NCBI GenBank assembly: GCA_032622095.1
Contig: CP136069.1
Coordinates: 8,572,036 to 8,636,035, forward strand
Origin: Siphonodentalium dalli
Taxonomy: Eukaryota > Mollusca > Scaphopoda > Gadilida > Siphonodentaliidae
Reading direction: 5' to 3'
Length of the DNA stretch: 64,000 nucleotides
Shown: positions 35,602-44,254 of the stretch, in pieces
Layout of the letters: each line of letters starts with the position of its first letter
Position numbering within the stretch: position 1 is the stretch's first letter
Made by a program: the position numbers and the translations under genes
Notes under the pieces: model-generated
Database searches by the model: none
Told to the model about the DNA's origin: nothing
Seen by the model: the letters and a program-made list of their open reading frames with translations, nothing else

Positions 35602-35910
35602 ATATTCATTTCTGAAGTCTGTAATTGTCTTGAGATGTGTACTAATAATTGCCATAGAAGCTTTTATTCAAACAGACGAACATGGATAACTCTAAAATCA
35701 AGTGGTAAATAACACAATTTTGACGGAGAACATCCTTTTGATGGCATGTTTTGGGACCACAAACAATAGAAATAACAAAACTTCAAACATTTATATATGG
35801 TCACTCTCTGCATTGATTGGTAGGTTCCTCAACTCAAATCAATTATTTTTTAACCCCGTAGCCAAAGAAATAGTAATTTATGAGGGTCTGATCGGATTTA
35901 GTACCTTTAA
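35602..35910. mobile_element. TTAA-family MITE, third copy, left end lost
   Basis: The right half (CAATTATTTTTTAACCCCGTAG, CCAAAGAAATAGTAATTTATG, GGTCTGATCGGATTTAGTACC then TTTAA) matches the other two copies. The middle shares ACTCTAAAATCAAGTGGTAA and CATTGATTGGTAGGTTCCTC with the copy at 24102. The left arm is missing. Confidence 0.65.
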
Positions 35911-36231
35911 TTGCAAACGTCATCAATTCAAATAAAGTGCACACTCATTCTGAGACAGTTGACAACAAAAGTGACAAAAGTAAAGAACCTGCATGTAGTT
36001 CATGTTGAGTCGTTGACAGTGGCCACTCATCGATCGATCGTAGGTTCCAGAACAAAAAGTTTCCGGTCATTTCCCACGTGGGATAACATTTCTTTTCGTT
36101 CGTATTCTCATTTTTGCAACAACAAGCTAGTCAATAAGTAGACGATTACTGTACAGGTATCTGAATTTGCAGTTAGGTTAGTACAAGCTTTTTTGAATTC
36201 TGTAAACTGGCTGAAACTGAATACCGCTATA

Positions 36232-36622
36232 CTTAAAGTAATTGACCACCAATAACGTGGTGTCACCCCGTTAATACCGCGGTACTATACCGCAGTATCC
36301 TCCAATACCGCGGTACTGATACCGCTTGTTAATGCGAACAAGTATGTGGGAGTAAATACCTCCCCTCAAAGAGTTCCATAAATCACCGCGGTATTCAAAA
36401 AAATTAATGCGGTGCCCTGCCCGCTAAAAGACCGCGGTATTCAAAAAAATTAATGCGGTGCCCGCTAAAAGACTGCGGTATCATTATCGCCCAATACCGT
36501 AACTCCACCGCCGTGACCATCTCGATACCGCTACCGTTTATTACCGGTATAACCGCGGTCATGACCGGGGTATCAGTGCTATCACCCTGTTTTTCTGGTC
36601 AATTACTTTGAGAATAGCGGTA
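36232..36622. mobile_element. MITE with AAAGTAATTGACCA termini and ACCGCGGT interior
   Basis: TACCGCTATACTTAAAGTAATTGACCA at the left pairs with TGGTCAATTACTTTGAGAATAGCGGTA at the right (each about 27 bp, written here in two known parts TACCGCTAT and AAAGTAATTGACCA), with TA at both ends. The interior is packed with ACCGCGGTATT words and has a near-exact internal duplication of GACCGCGGTATTCAAAAAAA and TTAATGCGGTGCCC. The AAAGTAATTGACCA arm is shared with the hairpin MITE at 3261. Confidence 0.75.
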
Positions 36623-37039
36623 GGTATTTCCGGGCAGCACTACTGTGTCAACAATTTGATTCAACCAATCACAGTGAGGAGAGTGTGTGGTCATTGTTTA
36701 TCAACATAAATGATTGACATGAATATGTAACCTGATGTGCTTTGTCTTGTGACACTTAATTGCTACAACATGGCGTCAGCACGCTTTGATCTTTGTTGTG
36801 TGTTGTCGCAGTTTAATATAGAAAGACGGTCGAGTGCTTTATTCCTTGCTACAATTTAGTTACCGAGTGTCGACATTACAATAATATGCAGTGTGGGTAA
36901 AATAATTAATTTATTTACAACGGAAAATTCCCCCTGCACCGTGCTTATTTGGGACCCTACGTGTGTTACTTTTCCGATAAAAAATCGAAAGTCATTTGCA
37001 AAAACAGAAAATATCAGAACACAAAATGTGTAGATTTGA
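36623..37039. other. Left flank of the retrotransposon, boundary unresolved
   Basis: No open frame. The segment could include retrotransposon leader sequence (36760-36880 is T/G-rich with TTTATTCCTTGCTACA), but it does not match the 3' LTR at 49944, and no clear tRNA primer site is seen. The left end of the element therefore lies somewhere between 36623 and 37040 and is probably a truncation. Confidence 0.4.
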
Positions 37040-37642
37040 AACCAAAGTCGCAAACGAATAAACAGACTACCCAGGTATGACCGGAATCAGAGGTCGGAGA
37101 GTCCGAACAATTCCAGGTATGACCGGAATCAGAGGTCGGAGAGTCCGAAGAACTCCGGGTATGACCGGAATTGGAGGTCGGAAAGTCCAAAGAACTCAGG
37201 GTATGACCAAAATTCCCGATATAACCGGTCCCGAACAACAGAAAATACGAAGCCGACAAATGATTCCACTCCATGGGGCAAGAGTGGAACTACCAGAGAT
37301 GGAGACGCTGCCAAAAACAGGTCATCCACAAACCAATCCTCGGATGTCAACTCAAGAATGAGCTCAATAGAGGGAGGAATGGGTGAGATGGCAGCAAACA
37401 TTAAGAAGCTGATGGGCCTAGTAGAGGAGAAGTCAAGATACCGGAATTATTCCAACTATGGGGACAGATCGAGAAGCCCTTCACCTAGGCGAAATGGGGA
37501 ATTGGTTTGCTTCAAATGTGAAAAACCAGGCCACTTTCGCCGTAACTGCCCCCAGAATGAACAACAGGACAAATTCCCGAAGAAAGTATCATTCAATAAG
37601 AGCGAGGGGTTAAACGAGAGCGGGTCGTCCATCGAGGCCTAG
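37040..37642 (+). CDS. gag: Gag, C-terminal part with CCHC zinc knuckle (5' truncated)
   Basis: The frame is open from just after a stop at 37037 to the stop at 37640 with no capsid-like part before it, so this is the tail of Gag only. The first third is three 42 bp tandem repeats (from about 37074) coding for a Tyr/Asp/Arg/Asn/Ser-rich linker; then an Arg/Ser stretch (SRSPSPRR) and the knuckle C-x2-C-x4-H-x4-C (CFKCEKPGHFRRNC, 37508-37548), the nucleic-acid-binding motif of retroelement nucleocapsids. A Lys-rich tail follows. The 94-codon frame starting with ATG 37077 is a shadow in another phase. The pol frame (-1) opens at 37600 and overlaps the last 43 nt. Confidence 0.75.
   Translation, partial: NQSRKRINRLPRYDRNQRSESPNNSRYDRNQRSESPKNSGYDRNWRSESPKNSGYDQNSRYNRSRTTENTKPTNDSTPWGKSGTTRDGDAAKNRSSTNQSSDVNSRMSSIEGGMGEMAANIKKLMGLVEEKSRYRNYSNYGDRSRSPSPRRNGELVCFKCEKPGHFRRNCPQNEQQDKFPKKVSFNKSEGLNESGSSIEA
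37609..37615 (+). promoter_or_regulatory. Candidate -1 ribosomal frameshift heptamer GTTAAAC
   Basis: Inside the gag/pol overlap the gag codons read G TTA AAC. GTTAAAC (GUUAAAC) is an experimentally known -1 slippery heptamer in arteriviruses, and slipping back one base here leads directly into the open pol frame (next codon CGA). The gag stop is 25 nt downstream. A downstream stimulatory stem is possible in the GC-rich sequence that follows (GAGAGCGGGTCGTCC) but not demonstrated. Confidence 0.5.
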
Positions 37643-37779
37643 AAACGACCCGAATCAAAGAAGGCCCAGGCAAAGAAAACAAGCCTTCAGAACGTGAAAG
37701 CTCCATTATAAGTAGAGAGGGTAAGGCACAACCAAGTTGTAGAACTTATAGCCTGGAGGAAGAAGAGTTCAATGCATCG

Positions 37780-40700
37780 ATGTTCAATGTTGACTCTGAC
37801 CAAACAGGTAGTGGGTTCAAAGAAGTTGTGAGCAAGCCCGGGAACGAGGTAGGTACATCAAACCGCCCTAGCCCAATGGTGAAGCTGGACGATGCATCGT
37901 TATCCGATGCTCAGCCGGCTTACCAGGAGGATAGGGACATGAGTGGGCCTATCTTGATATCTGCCAATGAAAGAAATAGGTGGAGTAGAACAGAACCCAG
38001 GAAGGAACCGATAGGTGACGCGAGGGACGAAATACCCACGACTGGTAGAGGGGTAGAGCAAGTCGAAGAAAACTCGTGGAAGGGTGACGACGAAATCCTA
38101 TCTGAAGAGAAAACAGAATGGATCATGCCAGCTAACAGCATGAGTGGACCCCCTAGTCAAAGAAAGGCTGAGATCAAAGAGATGGGGAACTCAGAGGATC
38201 ACGATGAAACGGATCTGGTAGATTCCCCAGAATTGGAAATAGCTCAGCCTAGCGAACCATCTCCGGGTACGCTAAACAACGAAGAAGAACCCGTTGAATT
38301 CACGATCCAACAAGTTAGGGGAACCATGCTGTACATCCCAGTAGAAATCAATGGGAGCAGATTGAATGCCGTTGTTGATAGTGGTGCAGAAGTAACCATC
38401 ATATCGGATAAGGCTTTCAAGAGGCTGGAGAAACCACCTGACATCCAGAAAAGGGCGAAGATGCATACGGCAGGCAGGAATTTATGCATGAATGCGTGGA
38501 TCACCCAGCCGACCAACTTGCTAATAGGGGGAAAAACATACAGCCACCCCTTATATGTTGCTCCCGTGGGCGATGATATGCTGTTGGGGTTGGATTTCAT
38601 GAAGAAACATTCTGCCCGTATAAACCTAGACCGGGATATTATCAAATTGGGAGGAATCACTATCAGAATGGAACGCTTAGGGGATGCTGCCCATGATGGA
38701 CAAATCCAAGTACGAGTTTCCAAGGCGACTGTGGTACCTCCAGGTCAGGTGTGCTTGTGCCAGGGTGTTATGGCCGAAAATCTCAAACCATACATCCTGG
38801 AAGGAACGGAGCATCCTAGTATCATCATTCCGAGAACTGTTCACAGTGCCGGGAAAACCCCAGTGATCTGTCTCGTCAACACTTCAGAGAGATATATTAA
38901 ATTCAAGCGAGGGCAAGTTATCGCCGCAGCATCTGAGGTGGAAGTATTGCGCTGTGACGGCGGCGCCAGTGTATCAGCAGTGCGAGTCGGAACAGAACCG
39001 TACAAAATCCCAGACCATCTGATGGATTTATACAATCGTTCAGCGGAAAATTTAGAGGCAAGCCAGCAGGACGCTCTGGCTCAACTCATAAGTGAGTACG
39101 CTGATGTTTTCGCAATAGACGAATATGATCTGGGGAACTTCACGGCAATGGAACACACTATTGATACCGGAGATGCTCTGCCCATTAAAATGAACCTCCG
39201 CCGAACCCCCGTGGCTTTTGTCAATGAAGAAAAACAGCTGTTGGACAAAATGCTGAGAGCCGGCGTGATTGAACCCAGCACTTCAGAATGGGCAGCTGCA
39301 CCAGTACTGATCCGGAAACGGGACGGCAGTATTCGCTGGTGCCTCGACTACCGCGGTCTGAACTCGGTGACTAAAAAAGATGTCTGGCCAATTCCCCTGT
39401 TCTCAGAATGTGTGGATTTGTTAAGCCAGAAACAGTATTTTAGCCATCTGGATGGAAATTCTGCGTATTGGCAGATCCCCATTCGAGAAGAAGACCGCCA
39501 CAAGACTGCTTTCCTAACAAAATACGGGACCTTCCATCACGTCCAACTCGCTTTCGGTCTTTGTAACGCGCCAAGTTGCTATTCCAGGGCCATGAGCCTT
39601 GTGCTGCAGGGGTTAAACTGGAATATAGCATTGGCCTTCTTAGACGACGTTCTGGTGATGGCGTCGGATTTTTCTAGCCACGTCGTCAACCTTAAGAGGG
39701 TCCTGGAAAGATTCCGCAAATACCAACTCCGCCTAAAACCCAAAAAGTGTGGCTTGTTTCAAAGAAAAACAGAATTCTTGGGGCGAACGATAGACGGCCA
39801 AGGCATGACGATGACAGATGCCTCCTGCAAGGTCATCGAGGAGTGGCCGACCCCTCGAAATAGCAAGGACGTAGAAAGATTTTTGGGATTGGCAGGATAC
39901 CACAGAATGTTCGTAAAGAACTTCTTGAAGCTCGCCGCCCCCCTACACCAGCTCACGGGGAAGAATCCAAAATTTGAATGGGGTTACGAGCAAGAAGAGG
40001 CTTTCCTTGCCTTAAGAGAAGCCCTTATGACACCCCCGGTTCTTGCTCTACCGACAATAGAGGACCCATTCATACTGGATACGGATGCCTCGGACGGGGC
40101 GATAGGCGCAGAGCTAATCCAAGTCCAGGAAGGGGTGGAGAAAGTCATTGCGTATGGAAGCATATCTTTGAGTCGTGAGCAAAAGAACTATTGCACGACT
40201 CGTAAAGAATTACTGGCCATGGTATTTTTCGCCAGGACGTTCCGGCACTATTTGCTGGGGCGACCTTTTGTGGTGCGAACTGACCACGCCAGCCTGACAT
40301 GGCTCCTACGCTTCAAGCACCCCCAAGGCCAGATTGCACGATGGCTGGAAGAGCTGAGCCAATACCAAATGACAATTAAGCATCGCCCAGGAGCGCGTCA
40401 TCAAAACGCAGACGCAATATCACGCCTAGTGGATGAAGATCCTTGTCATTGTTTCAAGGCAGGGGTGATATTAGAAGATTTGCCCTGTGGTGGGTGCAAA
40501 TACTGCCAAAGGGCAGAAGAGAAATGGGGAGCGTTCATTGATTCGGTGGATGACGTGATCCCCTTGGCTCAAGTCCGGGCACAGTCCATAAACTTGGAGC
40601 ACCAAGTTATGGACGTGACGTGTCCCATGCTGTGGCCATGGGATCCAGGGGGGTCAAGAATGAAAGAACACCGGACGGAAATAAGGGAACTTACCTTAAT

Positions 40701-42690
40701 TCCCGACTGGGGTTCGGAACTAGGATCCCACCCTACCGTGACCTGTGTTGCGAAAGTGACAAATGGGGAGGAAATCTCCCACCAAGTTGGGGTAGGTGTT
40801 GCGAAAGCGACAATAGGGGAAGTTCAAGGGAACCCCGAATCCGGGTTAATAAAGGTAAGTGCGACCGACTTAGGAAAAGTCCATTTTATCGGTTCCATTG
40901 ACATACCCCATATGGAAATCATTACGGTGAGTCAGGTCGTGGCAGACGCATGCCCGCTTCAACTGTATACGGCTGACGACCTGAAAGAAGCACAAGGTGA
41001 GGACGTGGATTTACACAAAATTATAGAGTGGGTACAACAGAAGAAGGACCCTGAAGAGGGAGAATTATTTAGATGCAGTCCTTGGGTGAAATATCTGTGG
41101 ATTAATAAAGATCGCTTGAAGATGAGAGAGGGAGTACTCTGGATGATAAACAGACAAGAGCAGACAGTCAGAGTTCTTCCTTGGAATTTGCAGGGTGAAG
41201 CGATAAGAGTGTGCCACGATTTACCAGCATCAGGGCACCAAGGGATGGAAAGAACGTTGGAAAGAGCGAAACAGAATTTCACGTGGTACCACATGTCAGA
41301 AAGCGTCCGCCAATATGTTTCGGGGTGTCAACAGTGCAATGCAAGTAAGAAGTTGAACCGAAAGGCAAAGAACCCCATGATTATGTTTCATTCAGGTTAC
41401 CCCATGGAGAGAGTTCATCTAGACTTTCTGGGACCGCTCCCAGCCACGGATCGTGGCAACGAGCATATCCTGGTGATGGTCGATCAATTCACGAAATGGG
41501 TGGAATGCGTACCGTTACCTAACCAGACTGCGGAAACGACTGCCCAGGCAGCCGTGAACGAGTTTTTTACTAGGTTCGGGTACCCGTTCCAAATATTTAC
41601 TGACCAGGGTGCCAATTTCCAAAGTAAATTGTTTACGGCACTATGTGACCTGATGAAGATACATAAGACCAAAACTACAGCCTATAGACCATCGGCGAAT
41701 GGGCAATGTGAGAATCACAACAAGACCTTGATGGCAGCTGTTAGATGCTTTGTGGAGAAATGCCCAAATCAATGGGACAAGTACGTGTCGCAGATAGCTG
41801 GGGCACTACGGTCATCTGTGAATCGATCCACAGGATTCACGCCGAACAAATTAATGCTGGGGAGGGAAGTGAACCACCCAGCTGGATTGATGTTCGGAGA
41901 TCCCAGCCCGGGAGAAGAAGAAGTCCACGAGTATCTAAAGGTCTTGAGTGCGAATATCCGTGAGGCTCACGATATAGCAAGAAAAACTCTGGTAACCACG
42001 CAGAAAAAAATGAAGCGTGATTATGACACCAAAATACTACAGAAGGTATACCATCCTGGGGAGTTAGTGTATATTTTGGACACAGCCGTCATAAAGGGAA
42101 AACCCAAGAAGCTTCAGCCGGTATGGAAAGGTCCGGGAATTGTGGTTGACCAGATAACACCCTTCTTGTATAAAGTGAAGTTGCAAAAAGCCCAATTCGT
42201 CACTAATCACGACAAGATGAAGCTATGCCAGAACCGAGAAATCCCACCTTGGCTGAAAACCTTTGTAGATAATGGGTTCAGCTTGGTGGAGGTTGTGGAT
42301 AGTTATTCATCCGTCCTAAAGGGTAAAGGAAAAAAGGTGAGTCCGGACTGGCAGGGGCCGAAGATTATCACTCAGAAATTATCACCTTTTCTGTATGAGG
42401 CAAAGGACCAAACCATCGTTAGTCGTCTTCTGCCTGACCGACTAAGAAAACACAAAGGTAAGACGCCGACATGGATAAAAGCCATCCGCAAGGGACTACC
42501 CATTTTGGGAACCAAGACGCGCTCCGAATATTGTTTCTGTAGAAAACCGGACAAAGGAACATTTATGATTCAGTGTAACACCTGCGAAGAATGGTTTCAT
42601 GGGCCTTGCGTGCGTATCTCCGAAGAAGACGCGAAACATCTGGATATTTACAGTTGTCGGAACTGCCTAAATCAAAGCGGAAAAACGTAG
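37780..42690 (+). CDS. pol: Pol polyprotein: protease, RT, RNase H, integrase, two GPY/F modules, PHD finger
   Basis: One uninterrupted frame, 1636 codons from the first ATG (open back to 37600, so it is probably made by frameshift from Gag). In order: acidic linker; aspartic protease with DSGAE at residues 200-204; reverse transcriptase with LDGNSAYWQI (D558) and FLDDVLV (D622, D623; Phe in place of the usual Tyr); RNase H with TDASD (D769) and DHASLTWL; integrase with HHCC zinc finger and catalytic D1215, D1275, E1311 (exact D-x35-E). The C-terminus has two W-x-GP...PFLY modules (W1449 and W1524), and a PHD finger from C1585 (CFCRKPDKG, CNTCEEWFHGPC, CRNC; C4HC3). All catalytic residues are present, so the enzyme set looks intact. 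The long frame without damage suggests recent mobility or selection. Confidence 0.95.
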   Translation: MFNVDSDQTGSGFKEVVSKPGNEVGTSNRPSPMVKLDDASLSDAQPAYQEDRDMSGPILISANERNRWSRTEPRKEPIGDARDEIPTTGRGVEQVEENSWKGDDEILSEEKTEWIMPANSMSGPPSQRKAEIKEMGNSEDHDETDLVDSPELEIAQPSEPSPGTLNNEEEPVEFTIQQVRGTMLYIPVEINGSRLNAVVDSGAEVTIISDKAFKRLEKPPDIQKRAKMHTAGRNLCMNAWITQPTNLLIGGKTYSHPLYVAPVGDDMLLGLDFMKKHSARINLDRDIIKLGGITIRMERLGDAAHDGQIQVRVSKATVVPPGQVCLCQGVMAENLKPYILEGTEHPSIIIPRTVHSAGKTPVICLVNTSERYIKFKRGQVIAAASEVEVLRCDGGASVSAVRVGTEPYKIPDHLMDLYNRSAENLEASQQDALAQLISEYADVFAIDEYDLGNFTAMEHTIDTGDALPIKMNLRRTPVAFVNEEKQLLDKMLRAGVIEPSTSEWAAAPVLIRKRDGSIRWCLDYRGLNSVTKKDVWPIPLFSECVDLLSQKQYFSHLDGNSAYWQIPIREEDRHKTAFLTKYGTFHHVQLAFGLCNAPSCYSRAMSLVLQGLNWNIALAFLDDVLVMASDFSSHVVNLKRVLERFRKYQLRLKPKKCGLFQRKTEFLGRTIDGQGMTMTDASCKVIEEWPTPRNSKDVERFLGLAGYHRMFVKNFLKLAAPLHQLTGKNPKFEWGYEQEEAFLALREALMTPPVLALPTIEDPFILDTDASDGAIGAELIQVQEGVEKVIAYGSISLSREQKNYCTTRKELLAMVFFARTFRHYLLGRPFVVRTDHASLTWLLRFKHPQGQIARWLEELSQYQMTIKHRPGARHQNADAISRLVDEDPCHCFKAGVILEDLPCGGCKYCQRAEEKWGAFIDSVDDVIPLAQVRAQSINLEHQVMDVTCPMLWPWDPGGSRMKEHRTEIRELTLIPDWGSELGSHPTVTCVAKVTNGEEISHQVGVGVAKATIGEVQGNPESGLIKVSATDLGKVHFIGSIDIPHMEIITVSQVVADACPLQLYTADDLKEAQGEDVDLHKIIEWVQQKKDPEEGELFRCSPWVKYLWINKDRLKMREGVLWMINRQEQTVRVLPWNLQGEAIRVCHDLPASGHQGMERTLERAKQNFTWYHMSESVRQYVSGCQQCNASKKLNRKAKNPMIMFHSGYPMERVHLDFLGPLPATDRGNEHILVMVDQFTKWVECVPLPNQTAETTAQAAVNEFFTRFGYPFQIFTDQGANFQSKLFTALCDLMKIHKTKTTAYRPSANGQCENHNKTLMAAVRCFVEKCPNQWDKYVSQIAGALRSSVNRSTGFTPNKLMLGREVNHPAGLMFGDPSPGEEEVHEYLKVLSANIREAHDIARKTLVTTQKKMKRDYDTKILQKVYHPGELVYILDTAVIKGKPKKLQPVWKGPGIVVDQITPFLYKVKLQKAQFVTNHDKMKLCQNREIPPWLKTFVDNGFSLVEVVDSYSSVLKGKGKKVSPDWQGPKIITQKLSPFLYEAKDQTIVSRLLPDRLRKHKGKTPTWIKAIRKGLPILGTKTRSEYCFCRKPDKGTFMIQCNTCEEWFHGPCVRISEEDAKHLDIYSCRNCLNQSGKT

Positions 42691-43279
42691 GGTTGCGCGC
42701 GGTTCACTAAATCTCCGGACATGTTATCCCAGTGAATGCCTATCAGACTGGTAAAGCTTGTAACTAAATTAGATCCGTACGAGTTTATTGGTTAGGCTAG
42801 ATGAAAATGTAACAGGTAATGCCTGATGATCAGGTTTGCTATCATTTAAAGGGATATACGGAAATTAACCGGGGACCGGTAACGCCTAACAATCATTAAT
42901 ACGTCAAAATTACAATCTTATTTGATATACAGTATCAAGGAATAGAGGTGGAATGGGCCCTTAAAGATGCCTTTGCTTTTCAGGCTCGAACACACGAGGA
43001 TTCCACCCATCTTCCAGTCTTCCGTCTTCCAGTCGTCCGTCTTCCAGTCTTCCGTAGCCACGCGTCGTCCATCCTCGCAAGTCTACAGTTTTCCAGTCTT
43101 TTGCTGCCACAAGTCTGCAATCTTCTGCTGCCACAAGCTTGTCGTCTTCCAATCTTCTGCTGTCAACGTCATCGGTTGTCAAACGTCTTTCAACTTCTCA
43201 TAGCACCTAATATATGTTGGATGCACAAATTTATGTTCGGAGCACGTAATGTAACTCCCATATCCCGGTAACAACCCAA
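42691..43279 (+). other. Spacer after pol, with candidate splice acceptor
   Basis: No ORF. GTGGAA at 42948 follows a purine-rich run (AAGGAATAGAGGTGG), and at 42971-42984 the sequence TTTGCTTTTCAG followed by GCTCG is a good 3' splice site that could serve a spliced subgenomic mRNA for the downstream ORFs. 43010-43160 is a C/T-rich tract with repeated CTTCCAGTC and TTCTGCTGCCACAA words. Confidence 0.4.
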
Positions 43280-43538
43280 CCTTTCTTCAAGCGTCAGTAT
43301 CTTCGAAGAAAATCAGCCTTTCTTCAAGCGTCAGTATCTTCGAAGAAAATCAGCCTTTCTTCAAGCGTCAGTATCTTCGAAGAAAATCAGCCTTTCTTCA
43401 AGCGTCAGTATCTTCGAAGAAAATCAGCCTTTCTTCAAGCGTCAGTATCTTCGAAGAAAATCAGCCTTTCTTCAAGCGTCAGTATCTTCGAAGAAAATCA
43501 GCCTTTCTTCAAGCGTCAGTATCTTCGAAGAAAATCAA
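43280..43538 (+). repeat. Seven exact tandem copies of a 37 bp unit
   Basis: The unit CCTTTCTTCAAGCGTCAGTA/TCTTCGAAGAAAATCAG starts at 43280, 43317, 43354, 43391, 43428, 43465 and 43502. The first six copies appear identical and the last diverges at its end. Each contains the dyad TCTTCGAAGA. It lies between pol and the third ORF. Confidence 0.95.
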
Positions 43539-43546
43539 CCTTCTTG

Positions 43547-43709
43547 AATCTGCATCAGCATCAGTATCTTCAAAGAAGATCATCCAACAGCTGGTTAAGA
43601 AATCTGCATCAGCATCAGTATCTTCAAAGAAGATCATCCAACATCTGGTTAAGAAATCTGCATCAGCATCAGTATCTTCAAAGAAGACCCTCCAGTTCCT
43701 GTTAAGTAA
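43547..43709 (+). repeat. Three tandem copies of a 54 bp unit
   Basis: AATCTGCATCAGCATCAGTA begins at 43547, 43601 and 43655; units continue TCTTCAAAGAAGATCATCCA and ACATCTGGTTAAG. The core TCAGTATCTTCAAAGAAGA is related to the core of the preceding 37 bp repeat (TCAGTATCTTCGAAGAA), so both arrays grew from one ancestral motif. Minus-strand frames here are shadows. Confidence 0.9.
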
Positions 43710-44254
43710 AATACATCGGTGTCTTGAAAGAAGATCAGCTAATTTTCTGTTTAAACTGTTTAAAGTGACATTTAATCTGGACCGTGTCTCTAAAGAAGAT
43801 TGTCCACCTTCCGGTGAAAACTTCAGTGTCAGTGTCAGAATAGTCACTCATAGCTGAGGCGTTGTCCATCTCAAAGCTTCAAGCTGACCACAGATCCGAG
43901 TCACACTTTCCCGTGGTTCAGCAGTACTGAATCTGTGCAGAAAGCTCCAATGTTGGTTGTATGTCGATTGTGTCCCTATCTGTAGTTTTGGAGGATAATG
44001 AGTTTGCAGATTGTAATGAATTATTGAAAATTGGTAAAGAAATATTCTATATTAAGTTGTCATAAGGAGGTAATTTTAATATCTCATCGTAATAGGTCTT
44101 TTCGGTTAGGCTATTGGTATTGTTCTTCTGTTTACACGGTTAAAAATGTTGCCGTCGTAATTCAATCTCTTATGAGTACTGTATTTCCAAGATTGTTTTG
44201 ATTACCTTGATCTCCATCTCCCTAGTTCTTTGTAAAGGTTTTCCTCCATAAAAT
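43710..44254 (+). other. Leader of the third ORF
   Basis: No open frame. Further diverged GTGTC...AAAGAAGAT motifs (43722, 43785) continue the pattern of the repeat arrays; the rest is plain sequence leading to the ATG at 44255. Confidence 0.4.

Noticed and set aside
36923-36960. Primer binding site TTTGGGACCCTACG next to a 5' LTR
   Set aside because: No LTR end CA directly before it and no match between the upstream sequence and the 3' LTR.
42941-42960. Polypurine tract and LTR start right after pol (AGGAATAGAGGTGGAATGGG)
   Set aside because: The following sequence is C/T-rich and minisatellite rather than LTR-like, while a better tract and TG start exist at 49930-49944.
43509-43847. 112-codon minus-strand frame with repeated EDTDADADF words
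   Set aside because: Produced by reading the 54 bp tandem repeat backwards.
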